The notes beneath the pieces are model-generated. The model was not told the DNA's origin and did no database searches. It saw only the letters and a list, made by a program, of their open reading frames with translations. Below are positions 17,105-30,202 of a stretch of DNA of 64,000 nt, in pieces. The first letter of the stretch is position 1. Every line of letters begins with the position of its first letter. Source of the DNA: Collinsella sp. (GTDB lineage: Bacteria; Actinomycetota; Coriobacteriia; Coriobacteriales; Coriobacteriaceae); contig JAGZSF010000007.1 of NCBI GenBank assembly GCA_018381235.1, positions 40,384 to 104,383 of the forward strand, given 5' to 3'. The position numbers and the translations under genes were made by a program.

Positions 17105-17146
17105 ATCATCCCGCGTGAGCCACAAGCCTCGCGGGATGATTTTTTA
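17105..17146 (+). terminator. Terminator after the one-TM protein gene
   Basis: Perfect 11-bp arms ATCATCCCGCG/CGCGGGATGAT with 14-nt loop, then TTTTTT. Confidence 0.9.
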
Positions 17147-17276
17147 ATCCCCGTCCCAGAAAAATCATTATGCATAGAAAGTCATAATTATCATTTCGTA
17201 AACATTTCGATGAAATTAACGCCATGAGGCATACTTGCGGTTACAATACCGCGAGGCCTAACTACACACCTTTAAG

Positions 17277-17301
17277 CCGGTCCTGTGAGACCGGGAAGGA
17301 G
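17277..17301 (+). promoter_or_regulatory. PyrR-binding-loop-like hairpin next to the carA ribosome site
   Basis: CCGGTC (17277-17282) pairs perfectly with GACCGG (17289-17294) and closes the hexaloop CTGTGA. Published PyrR-binding loops carry a hexaloop of the form CNGNGA, which this fits. The 3' arm touches the Shine-Dalgarno GGAAGGAG (17294-17301), so a protein bound to the hairpin could block translation, as proposed for mycobacterial pyr leaders. No antiterminator/terminator pair is visible. Confidence 0.6.
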
Positions 17302-17305
17302 AACT

Positions 17306-18745
17306 ATGGCGAACAACCATATCGCGGGCGCTGCCGCCCGCACCTTCGCGCCCAGCGAGCTTTGCCAGCGTATGCTGGCCAAAACCAGCAAGGGCACCTG
17401 CGGTCCCTGCATCCTGTATCTTGAGGATGGGACCATTTTTTATGGACGTGCATGCGGCGCCGAGGGCACCGCGACCGGCGAAGTCTGCTTCAACACCTCG
17501 CTCGAGGGCTACTTTGAGGTCATGACCGACCCGAGTTATGCCGGCCAAATCGTAACCATGACCTATCCGCAGATCGGCAACTACGGTATCGACGAGACCG
17601 ACGTCCAGTCGGCCTTCCCCGGCGACGCCGTGCGCCCTGCGAGCGCTCCGGCTATGCGCGGCATGATCGTTCGCGACATGTGCACCACGCCTTCTAACTG
17701 GCGCTCGGCCGTCAGCGTGCCGGAGTATCTGCGCGCCCACGGCATCGTCGCTATCGAGGGCGTCGACACCCGCGCTCTGGTACGCCACCTGCGCGACAAT
17801 GGTTCCAAGATGGGCATTATCTCGACCGAGATCTTCGACGTCGACGAGCTTGCCGAGCGTCTGGCCGCAGCGCCCACGCTGGTAGGCGAGAACCTGGTCA
17901 AGACCGTAAGTTGCCCCGCGCCTCACGAGTTTGCCGCCGTCGACCTGCCTGCCACGCATGACTTTGCGCTTTCGACTGCCGCTCCTGCCCGTCACAAAGT
18001 GGTCGCCTACGACTGCGGTGTGAAGCGCGGCATTCTGGAGGGGCTGGTCCGCGCCGGCTGCGACCTTACCGTCGTGCCGTGGGACACGCCCGCGAGTGAG
18101 GTGCTCGACATGAATCCCGACGGCGTCTTTTTGTCCAATGGCCCCGGCGACCCCGACGCCGTGGTGGAGACCTACGAGCAGGTGCAGCAGCTGATCGGCA
18201 AGGTGCCGGTCTTTGGCATTTGCCTGGGCCATCAGATGATCAGCCTGGCCTGCGGCGCCCAGATGGAAAAGCTTAAATTCGGTCACCGCGGTGGCAACCA
18301 GCCGGTCATGAACCTGGTAAGCCGTCGCGTGGAGATTACCGCGCAAAACCATGGCTTTGGCCTGCTGTTCCCCAGCCTGGGCAAGCTTGTCCCCGAGCTT
18401 TCCGGCGGCGAGACCGAACATGCGGCCGACGGCGACCTGCGCGTCTGGGTGCGCCGCGGAATCGCGCCGGTCGTGATGAACGAGCGCTTTGGCCGCATTC
18501 GCCTAACACATGTGAACCTCAACGACGGCACCGCCGAGGGCATCCAGCTGCTCGACGCCCCGTGCTTCTCGGTCCAGTACCACCCCGAGGCCTCGCCTGG
18601 CCCCACCGATGCCCACTATCTCTTTACCGCCTTTACGCGACTCATGGACGGCGAGGAGAACTACCTGGACATCGACACCGCGAAGGACCGCCTCGCCGGC
18701 TGGAATTTTGCCGAGACCGCCGCGACCGAGACCGAGGAGAACTAA
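17306..18745 (+). CDS. carA: Carbamoyl-phosphate synthase small (glutaminase) subunit
   Basis: 479 residues against a usual ~360-380. The N-domain has FNTSLEGYFEVMTDPSYAGQ. The class I glutaminase domain has the nucleophile loop GICLGHQ and the catalytic HPE (VQYHPEASPGP). The protein carries extra length: an N-terminal ~20-residue lead and an insert of ~45 residues between NHGFGLLFPSLGKL and THVNLNDGT. CarA releases ammonia from glutamine for CarB. The ATG at 17306 is set by the strong GGAAGGAG; the upstream GTG at 17285 lies in the PyrR-like loop. Forms an operon with carB (1-nt gap). Confidence 0.95.
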   Translation: MANNHIAGAAARTFAPSELCQRMLAKTSKGTCGPCILYLEDGTIFYGRACGAEGTATGEVCFNTSLEGYFEVMTDPSYAGQIVTMTYPQIGNYGIDETDVQSAFPGDAVRPASAPAMRGMIVRDMCTTPSNWRSAVSVPEYLRAHGIVAIEGVDTRALVRHLRDNGSKMGIISTEIFDVDELAERLAAAPTLVGENLVKTVSCPAPHEFAAVDLPATHDFALSTAAPARHKVVAYDCGVKRGILEGLVRAGCDLTVVPWDTPASEVLDMNPDGVFLSNGPGDPDAVVETYEQVQQLIGKVPVFGICLGHQMISLACGAQMEKLKFGHRGGNQPVMNLVSRRVEITAQNHGFGLLFPSLGKLVPELSGGETEHAADGDLRVWVRRGIAPVVMNERFGRIRLTHVNLNDGTAEGIQLLDAPCFSVQYHPEASPGPTDAHYLFTAFTRLMDGEENYLDIDTAKDRLAGWNFAETAATETEEN

Positions 18746-18746
18746 C

Positions 18747-22061
<3,315 letters not shown>

Positions 22062-22072
22062 TTGACCTGTCC

Positions 22073-22163
22073 GGCCGGGGCGGGAGGGGCCGAGATTTCC
22101 CCCTTTCGCTCCGGCTGCAAGCAGAGTCGTTCAGGAGGAAACTCGGCCCCTCCCGCCCCGGCC
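22073..22163. repeat. Giant hairpin element, family G copy 2
   Basis: 22-nt perfect arms at 22073-22094 and 22142-22163, continuing inward with a few mismatches (TTTCC/GGAAA). The apical loop reads CTCCGGCTGC..GCAGAGTCGTTC, nearly the same as the reverse strand of the loop in the element at 29519-29606, while the stems differ. It starts 11 nt after the carB stop. Confidence 0.8.
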
Positions 22164-22235
22164 TACGGTGACTCAATTGCACCGTGTGCTGCCGAAGGGG
22201 CTTTGCGCGATGATTGGGGCTGAACAGAAAATGAG

Positions 22236-22277
22236 TGTGGGCTCTGTCGTTCATTCGGACGACAGAGCCCACATTTT
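22236..22277 (+). terminator. Strong terminator downstream of carB
   Basis: Perfect 15-bp arms TGTGGGCTCTGTCGT/ACGACAGAGCCCACA with an 8-nt loop, then TTTTG. Confidence 0.85.
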
Positions 22278-22283
22278 GTATGG

Positions 22284-22320
22284 GGCCTTCAGGTGAATTG
22301 CAATCATATGAAGGCCTTTT
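22284..22320 (+). terminator. Second terminator-like hairpin
   Basis: GGCCTTCA pairs with TGAAGGCC around 17 nt and is followed by TTTT. Confidence 0.6.
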
Positions 22321-22341
22321 ACCAAGGGAGAGATATGTCTT

Positions 22342-22545
22342 TGGACAGTTAGTTCAGATTTGTATTTCTCAAAGAGCAGAAGTCGGTTAATTTAGGCTCA
22401 ATTGAACTGTTTTCGCTTTCCTAATGAGGCAGATATGCTTACTCAAGGGCGGAAAAGGCTTATCGCTGGGTCCCAGTGACTCAAAAACCGAGATGATTAA
22501 GCAAAAGCCACTGCCAAAAAAATACAAATCTGAACTAACTGCCCA
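22342..22545. mobile_element. 204-nt terminal-inverted-repeat element (family M copy 1)
   Basis: The left end TGGACAGTTAGTTCAGAT and right end ATCTGAACTAACTGCCCA are inverted repeats with one mismatch, extended by TTGTATTT/AAATACAA. The interior has no ORF and is A/T-richer than the host. Two more elements with the same ends and nearly the same length lie at 46910-47113 and 48438-48640. No target duplication is obvious. MITE-like in shape. Confidence 0.8.
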
Positions 22546-22579
22546 CCACCCTCTGTCAACCTTTCTATTCAAACCAAAT

Positions 22580-22672
22580 CAGCCAACGTATGTCATAGCA
22601 ATCCCCGGTAGGTCGCAGGGTGGCGGCTGAGCCTTTTCTTCGGGAAACTTCGCGAAGTCCAGTTCCCGAGGG
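22580..22672. repeat. Dispersed 41-nt repeat plus hairpin (copy 1)
   Basis: The 41 nt at 22580-22620 (CAGCCAACGTATGTCATAGC to GGTCGCAGGG) match 29480-29520 at 37 of 41 positions. A hairpin follows here (CCTTTTCTTCGGGAA with TTCCCGAGGGAAAGG, inner ACTTCGCGAAGT), while the second copy is followed by a giant hairpin. Confidence 0.7.
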
Positions 22673-23002
22673 AAAGGTATGGTCTGTGTAATACCAGATA
22701 AACAGTACATTTTTGCTTAATTGATATTTGGGAGAAGAACCAATTGGTGTGGCTTATTAAGCCCACTTTGCCATTGACGCTCATTTTAATACCACTGGGA
22801 GAATTCCGAACTTGGTTGCGCAACTGCTCCTGTATGCTGATTTAACCTAATAGGTGGATATCTGGTTACTACCAGTTGACCACTTGGTAACGGGTGGGCC
22901 CACTGCACGGAATGTACCGAACACCCCTCCCGTTTGATGCGTGCGCCATGCTGCAGGGCGTGCGTCCGCGACACTTCCGCATGTCGGAGGGAAGGAGTCC
23001 AG

Positions 23003-26000
23003 GTGTGTAGGAATTCCATTTTTACGAAACGGTGGGTGAAGGGAAGCGCGGTCCTCGTTGCCACTGCAGCGACGCTTGTGTTTGCCAATCCCCAGCAGGC
23101 GATTGCCACGCCACTCAAGGGTGTCGACTCAGCGACCGTGTCTCAGTCTGCCTCGAACGTCGTCGACATCGATTTCGCTGACGGCATCAAGGGCCGTATT
23201 ACGTTCCTCGAGGACGGTATTTTCCGTTATAACGTCGACCCCAAGGGTGAGTTTTCCGAGTACGCCACGCCGCGCAGTAAGTCCCACACGGCTAAGATCC
23301 AGGCCAGCCCGATACCTCGGACACCTACAGCAAGCCGAGTGCGACGGTTGCCGACAAGGGCGACACTATCGAGATCACCGGCGGAAAGGCGACCGTGATC
23401 CTGGACAAGGCGACTGGCAAGATGAGTATCAAGTCAGGCGACCGTGGCGTGGTTTCTGAGTCTGCGCCCCTCGACCTTGATAAGAAGGGTACCGTCCAGA
23501 CGCTCGCCAAGGAGAAGTCCGAGAACTTCTTTGGCGGTGGCACCCAGAACGGCCGCTTCCTGCACACCAACCAGACCATCGCCATCTCCAACACTAACAA
23601 CTGGACCGATGGCGGCGTTGCCTCGCCCAACCCGTTCTATTGGACGAGCGACGGCTACGGCGTGCTCCGAAACACGTTTGCAGAGGGTTCCTACGACTTC
23701 GGTTCCACGGACTCATCGACGGTCACGACTTTGCACAGCGAGAATGAGTTTGATGCCTATTACTTCGTGGCGACCAACGAGGGCGCCTCGAACGTGGCAA
23801 CCGAGATGCTGCAGGACTACTACAAGGTGACCGGCAATCCGGTGCTGCTGCCCGAGTACGGTTTCTACCTGGGTCATCTTAATGCCTATAACCGTGATGG
23901 CTGGTCAACGACCTCGGGTCAAAAGAAGTGGGAGACCAAGGGCAGCAAGTCCTCGAGTGAGAAGGGCGACGTTAAATACGAGTCCGGCATGTCGACGGGC
24001 TACAAGCTCGACGGCACGCTTGCGGCCGAGACGCTCAACGGTGAGGGCCCTACGGTTGATACCGAGAACATGAAGGCGACCGATTTCGACCGCCAGTTCT
24101 CCGCCCGGCAGGTTATCGATGACTACGAGGACAACGACATGCCGCTCGGCTGGTTCCTGCCGAACGACGGTTACGGTGCTGGCTACGGCCAGAACGGTTA
24201 CTACAAGACCGGCGGCGTCAACTCCGACGGAACGAGTTCTGCCGAGCGCCTCAACGCCGTGCGCGCCAACGTCGACAATCTTAAGAAGTTCACCGAGTAT
24301 GCCAACTCCAAGGGCGTGAGCACCGGTCTCTGGACCCAGTCGAACCTCGAGCCCGATAGCAACTCCGAGACCCCGTGGCATCTGCTGCGCGATTTCGATT
24401 CTGAGGTTAAGACTGGTGGCATCACCACGCTCAAGACCGACGTCGCTTGGGTCGGCTCCGGCTACTCCTTTGGCCTCAACGGCATCAAGACGGCCTATGA
24501 CACCGTGACCACCGGCGCCAACAAGCGCCCCAACATCATCACGCTTGACGGCTGGGCCGGCACGCAGCGCTTTGGCGGCATCTGGACCGGCGACCAGTAC
24601 GGCGGTAACTGGGAGTACATTCGCTTCCATATCCCCACGTATATCGGCCAGAGCCTCTCGGGCAACCCCAACATCGGCTCCGATATGGACGGCATCTTTG
24701 GTGGCGATCCCATCATCTCCGCTCGCGACTACCAGTGGAAGACATTCACGCCCTCTATGCTTGACATGGACGGTTGGGGCACCTACCGCAAGTCGCCCAT
24801 GACGCACGGCGATCCATACACGGGCATCTCGCGCTTCTATCTCAAGCTCAAAGCACAACTCATGCCCTATATCTACACGAGCGCGGCCTCGGCGGCCAAC
24901 ATCGACACGGGCAACGGCGATACCGGCCTTCCCATGATCCGCGCCATGCTGCTTTCCGACAACTCCGAGTACGCCGCAAGCACCTCGACGCAGTACCAGT
25001 ACATGTTCGGTGAGAACTTCCTGGTGGCACCGGTGTATCAGGATACCCAGGCAGATGAGAACGGCAACGATGTCCGCAACGGTATCTACCTGCCCAACTA
25101 CGGTACCGACGAGAATCCCACCATCTGGATTGACTACTTCTCGGGCAAGCAGTACCGCGGCGGTCAGGTCCTCAACAACTACGAGGCTCCGCTTTGGAAG
25201 CTGCCACTCTTTGTTAAGGCCAACGCCATCGTGCCGATGTACGCCGAGAACAACAACCCCGAGGCTGTGACCGAGACCAACACCAAGGGCACCAATCGCA
25301 GCCAGCGTATCGTCGAGTTCTTCGCCACCGAGGGTGAGGGCAGCTTTACGCAGTACGAGGATGACGGCTCCTCCATCGAGAACAACACGACCGAGGACGA
25401 TTCCTACGGCACAATCGACAATATTTCCTACGGTGAGCATGTGAGCACCGTCTATAAGTCGAGCGTGGTGGGCGGCACGGCGACCTTTACCGCCGAGGCA
25501 TCGCAGGGCGGCTACAGCGGCTACGACTCCAACCGCACCACGACCTTTGTGGCCAACGTCTCCGCCAAGCCCACGAGCGTCTCCGCCAAGAACGGCGGAT
25601 CCGCGCTCAACGTGGTTGAGGTCGACTCGCAGGAGGCCTTTGACGCCGCGACCCCCGAGGCCGGCCAGGCGGTCTACTTCTACAACGAGACCCCCAACCT
25701 CAACCACTACGGTAGCGACGCAGGCAGCACCGAGGCCGAGCAGGGCGAGAGCTTCAACAACACCAAGATCACCACGAATCCCAAGGTCTACGTCAAGTTC
25801 GCGAAGACCGATGTCGCCACGGCAGCGCAGACGCTCGAACTGGGCGATTTCGTGAACGCCGATGCCACGCTCGCGGCCGACCGCTTCAATGAGAACCTCT
25901 CCGCACCCGCGAACCTTGCTGCCCCCGAGGACGCCACGACCCCCACGAGCATTAAGCTCACCTGGGGGAAGGTCGATGGTGCTACCTCCTACGACCTTAA

Positions 26001-29000
26001 GGTAGACGGCACTGTGTTCGCCGTGGGCGATGCGGCAGAATTCACGCATACCGATCTTGCCTACAACAGCAAGCATACCTACCAGATTCGTTCGCGCAAC
26101 GCCGATGGCTACTCCGCATGGAGCGACGTGCTTGAGGCGAACTCTGCGCTCGACCCGTGGCGGAACGTGCCTGAGGCCGAGGAAATCACTTGGGAGGGCT
26201 CGCTCTACGGTAGCCATAAGGCCGAACTCGCCTTCGACCATGAGTTCCAGTCGGGCGACGGCGGTTTCCACTCCGGTGGCAACGATCTGGGCAAGGCGCT
26301 TACCGTTGACTACGGTCGCGCTTACAAGCTCGACAAGCTCGAGTACTATCCGCGCGATGATGCCGGTAACGGCACTGTGACCAAGATGCGCATCGAGACG
26401 AGCCTCGACGGCGTGCATTGGACGACGCAGGAGGTCGACTGGGAGCGCTCCGCCGCTTGCAAGACGGTGGCGTTCGACGGCGCCGTGGCCGCGCGCTACG
26501 TGCGTATGACGCCGCTCGCGTCCGTGGGCAACTTCTTCTCCGCCTCCGAGATCGCCATCTACAAGACCGACGGCACGGACGGCTTCGCTGTGGGCTCCAA
26601 CCTCAACAAGGCCACGGTCTCCGACGGCGACTACTCCAACATGAAGAATTACCTGGGTCTTGAGAACCGCGAGCCCGACACCTCGACGTTCGACTCCCAG
26701 ATCCGCGCCCACTTCGCCGACCTCAACGGCAACGGCGTCTACGACGTGTACGACTACTCCTTCACCATGGCGGCGCTCGACGGCGGCACCAAGCAAAAGG
26801 GCAAGGCTGCTGGCACCCTCGCGGTGATCCCGAGCAAGATGGAGGTCGAGGCCGGCGACGAGATCACGGTCGACGTCTACGCCACCGACGCCGAGAACAT
26901 CAACGCGCTCGGTGCGCTCGTCAACTTCAACAGCGACCAGTTCGAGTATGTCTCCGAGAGCATCGCGCAGGATGCGTCGACGGCGGGCATGGAGAACCTC
27001 TCGCGCGAGAAAGTGCAGTTCACGGATGGCCACCAGACCATCAACCTGGCCTTCGCCAACCGCGGCGACGCCAAGCTCTTCAACAGTACTGGTGTGGTCG
27101 CGAGCTTTAAACTCAAGGCTAAGACGGCCGGCAAGGTCGAGCTGCCCTCGACGTCTTGGCTCGTCGGCCCGGCGTGCGACGCGCTCGAGTTCGTGAGTGA
27201 TGGCACCGTGACGATGCCCGGTGTCCCGCAGCCAACCAAGTCCGAGTACGGCCGCGACGCCTTTGACATCACGATGACCACCGACGAGCTCCCCACCGAC
27301 GACGGCACCAACGTCGAGAAGCTCATCCAGCAGAAGAGTTATGACGGACTGTTCGACAACAATGAGGGCGGCAACGACTTCGAGTTCCTGTGGAACTATG
27401 GGCCCAACTGGATCGACGGCAAGATGCCGACCTACGTCAAGCTGCCCGCCACGATGACGTTCGCCTTCAAGACGCCGTCGAAACTCGATAGCGTCGAGGT
27501 CGTTAACCGCAACGGTGGCAACGGCACCGTGCAGAAGATTAAGTCCGTCGTGACGTTCGAGGACGGCTCGACCCAGGAGTTCTCGGGCGGAAGCTTTGAT
27601 TCCTATCAGGCTCGCTACGCCTTTGGCCTCTCTGCCGAGAACAAGGGCAAGAAGGCGACCAAGGTCGAGATCACGCCGCTTGAGGCATCGGGTGACCAGA
27701 TGCTCACGCTGCGCGAGATCAACTTCAACTACACACAGGGTGTCGAGGCCATCGAGGGTGTCGAACTGGGCAAGAACCAGACCGAGTTCTTCGAGGGCGA
27801 TGTGACGCTCGTCGACGCCAAGGCCACGCCCGAGAGCGCCGGCTACCCCTATGTGACGGTCGAGAGCTCCGATCCTTCTGTGGTGAGCGTCTCCGCTGTC
27901 CAGGCCGGCGATAGCGTGAGCTACTACCTGCGCGCCAACAAGGCCGGCAAGGCAACGATCACGGTGGCGTCGGTGCTCGATCCCTCCAAGACCGCATCCT
28001 ATGAGGTCGAGGTCAAGGCTGGTGTCGACACCTCTGCGCTCATGGCAGCGCTTTCCAAGGCCGCGGGCTACAGCGAGTCCGTCTACACCAAGGATTCCTA
28101 TGCAGCCCTCACCGCTGCGGTCGAGGCGGCTCAGAAGCTCCTCGATGGCGGCCAGGGCAGCTATAGCAAGAAGGATGTCGCAGACGCCACGGCCAAGATC
28201 GAGAAGGCAATCGACGGCCTCAAGATGCGCCCCGTCGATGAGAAGAGCCTCATCAACACGCCCGAGAACCGCGAGAACGTCAAGGTGACCGGCTTCTCGA
28301 GCGAGGCCGACTATGAGGGCAGCAACGCCGTCAACGCTCTTGACGGCGATGAGCAGACGCTCTGGCACAGCGACTGGGCCTATAAGGCCGGTATGCCCCA
28401 GTACCTGACCGTCGACCTGGGCCGCGACTACGATCTCACCGACGTCACGTTCCTGCCGCGCCAGGACGGCGGCACGAACGGCGATATCTTTGAGGCCGAG
28501 GTGCTGGTTTCCGACACCGCCGACGGTTATGAGATGGGCACCGCCACGTCGATGGGTACGTTTACCTTCGACAACGACGGCCGCGTGCTCACCGACCGTG
28601 GCGACTGGAAGCAGATGAGCTTTGGTGCCGCGCGCGGTCGCTACGTGACCGTCAAGGTGCTCCACGCCGGCGGTGGCAGCGTTGACGCCTACTGCAGCAT
28701 GGCGGAGCTCAAGTTCTACGGTACGGCCGTTCCCAATCCGGTGGCGAAGGACGACCTCACTGCCGCGATTGAAAAGGTTGATGCCGAGGTTGCAGCCGGC
28801 GACCTTAAGGCCAGCGACTACACCGAGGCTTCCTGGACCGCGTTCCAGAACGCCTTGGCGAGCGCCCGCGCCATCCTGAACGACGAGAACGCCACGCAGG
28901 ACGAGGTCGACCAGGCACTCAAGGCACTCGAGAGTGCTCGCGACGCGCTTGAGAAGACTCCGGTGACCCCGGTCGAGAACCCGACCAAGAAGCAGCTCAA

Positions 29001-29412
29001 GGCCTTGGTCAAGCAGGCGAAGGAGACTGACACCAGGGGCAAGACGGACGAGTCTGTCAAGGCCCTGACGGATGCCATTACCTACGCCGAGGACGTCTTG
29101 GGTGATGAGAATGCTTCCGACATCCAGCTCCAGGCGGCCTATGACCAGCTCAAGCTGGCCATTGAGAGCCTCAAGGATGCCGATTCCGGCAACCAGGGCG
29201 GCTCGGGCAACCAGGGTTCCGGCAATGGCTCAAACGGCGGCAACCAGGCGGGCAGGCCCGCAGGCGACAAGGCCCAGGGCAGCAAGAAGAGCGGTTCGGC
29301 GATCCCCAATACCGGCGACCAGACGGCGGCGACCGTCGCGGCCGTCGGTGGTCTTGGCGCCATCATCGCCGCGATCGGCGCTTTCTTCCATCGTCGCAGC
29401 AAGGCTAAGTAG
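23003..29412 (+). pseudogene. Wall-anchored GH31 glycosidase with multiple binding modules, frameshifted
   Basis: Full reading would give ~2136 residues, but a one-base frameshift near 23312 (AGCCCGATACC; a fourth C would restore IQASPDTSDTYSK) splits it into an N-terminal frame (23003 to 23398) and the main frame ending at 29412. The GTG at 23003 has AAGGAG five bases upstream and starts a signal peptide (VKGSAVLVATAATLVFANPQ). Next is a GH31 catalytic domain with probable nucleophile Asp in LKTDVAW (~480) and acid/base Asp in IWTGDQY (~531); the TDVAW pattern recalls GH31 alpha-N-acetylgalactosaminidases. Then follow FN3 (25900-26150), CBM32 (26180-26570), dockerin-like EF-hand (DLNGNGVYDVYDY), cohesin-like domain (26810-27215), a further carbohydrate-binding-like domain (27240-27750), Big_2-like domain, FIVAR, CBM32 (28260-28720), two FIVAR, and a sorting signal IPNTGD-hydrophobic-RRSKAK. 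Sequencing error, phase variation or true decay are all possible. Confidence 0.85.
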
Positions 29413-29435
29413 TCCCAGCGACAACTAAGCAAACG

Positions 29436-29476
29436 TGCCCGCCGCTCCGTCAAGGACGGCGGGCATTGCTTTATTA
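29436..29476 (+). terminator. Terminator after the GH31 gene
   Basis: TGCCCGCCG/CGGCGGGCA arms with a 12-nt loop, then TTGCTTTATTATTT. Confidence 0.75.
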
Positions 29477-29479
29477 TTT

Positions 29480-29520
29480 CAGCCAACGTACGTCATGGCA
29501 ATATCCGGTAGGTCGCAGGG
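29480..29520. repeat. Dispersed 41-nt repeat (copy 2)
   Basis: Matches 22580-22620 at 37 of 41 positions. It abuts the giant hairpin that follows. Confidence 0.7.
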
Positions 29521-29606
29521 CGCTTCGCGGGCGGGCCAGGCTCTATCTGAACGACTTTGCGAAGCAACCGGAGTGAAGATAAAGCCTGGCCCGCCCGCGA
29601 AGCGCC
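29519..29606. repeat. Giant hairpin element, family G copy 3
   Basis: 24-nt perfect arms at 29519-29542 and 29583-29606. The loop (GAACGACTTTGC..GCAACCGGAG) is the reverse complement of the conserved loop of the 22073 element, with only a few changes, while the stem sequence is unrelated. Confidence 0.8.
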
Positions 29607-29701
29607 ACAGAGACCGCAGGGACGGGAGCAGCTATACTACTCTCAGTAGTTAAGGGTCGCGGATTCGCCGCGTCACCGCTCTCAACAGGAGGTCTTTGTT
29701 T

Positions 29702-30166
29702 ATGGCAGATCAGAAGCCGGTTGTCGGGATCATCATGGGCTCCAAGTCCGATCTGGGCGTTATGGAAGGTTGCACCGCCGAGCTCGAGGCACTGGGCGTG
29801 CCCTATGAGCTCGTCATTGCAAGCGCGCACCGCACGCCGGCGAAGGTCCATGAGTGGGCCTCGACTGCTGCCGGCCGCGGTATCAAGGTGATTATCGCTG
29901 CTGCTGGCAAGGCTGCTCACCTGGGCGGTGTCGTGGCTGCGTTTACGCCGCTGCCGGTCATCGGTGTGCCTATGAAGACGAGCGATCTGGGTGGTATGGA
30001 CTCGCTGCTGTCGATGGTGCAGATGCCTTCGGGCGTGCCCGTTGCCTGTGTGGCCATCAACGGTGCCAAGAACGCTGCCATTTACGCCACGCAGATTCTG
30101 GGCGCATGCGACCCCGAGTACCGCAAGGTTATCGAGAAGATGAAGCAGGAGATGGCTGACGCCTAA
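29702..30166 (+). CDS. purE: 5-(carboxyamino)imidazole ribonucleotide mutase
   Basis: 154 residues. Class I PurE features: GIIMGSKSDLGVM, ASAHRTPAKVHEW, VIIAAAGKAAHLGGVVAAFT and GVPMKTSDLGGMDSLLSMVQMPSGVPVA (split in my reading). It rearranges N5-CAIR to CAIR in purine synthesis. AGGAGG lies 9 nt before the ATG at 29702; TATACT at 29633-29638 may be the -10. purK is not next to it. It sits between the glycosidase and the sortase. Confidence 0.95.
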   Translation: MADQKPVVGIIMGSKSDLGVMEGCTAELEALGVPYELVIASAHRTPAKVHEWASTAAGRGIKVIIAAAGKAAHLGGVVAAFTPLPVIGVPMKTSDLGGMDSLLSMVQMPSGVPVACVAINGAKNAAIYATQILGACDPEYRKVIEKMKQEMADA

Positions 30167-30202
30167 GCGCTCTGCCAGTCCATTTGTAGCATAAGGAGAG
30201 CC

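Larger units (their letters stand above)
22062..23002. other. Repeat-filled 940-nt intergenic region
   Basis: No convincing gene. In order it holds a giant hairpin (22073-22163), two terminator-like hairpins (22236-22320), a ~204-nt inverted-repeat element (22342-22545), a 41-nt dispersed repeat followed by an imperfect hairpin (22580-22672), and about 300 nt of moderately A/T-rich DNA before the glycosidase gene. Confidence 0.7.

Noticed and set aside
17160..17200. ArgR boxes before carA
   Set aside because: The A/T-rich TTATGCATA and TCATAATTATC segments resemble ARG boxes only loosely.
22866..22890. LacI-type operator before the glycosidase gene
   Set aside because: The ACCA...TGGT pattern is only partly symmetrical and no regulator gene is near.
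23905..28665. 1586-residue minus-strand reading frame
   Set aside because: Lies antisense to the GH31 gene, and its low-complexity His/Val/Leu/Gly composition is typical of the shadow frame of high-GC genes.
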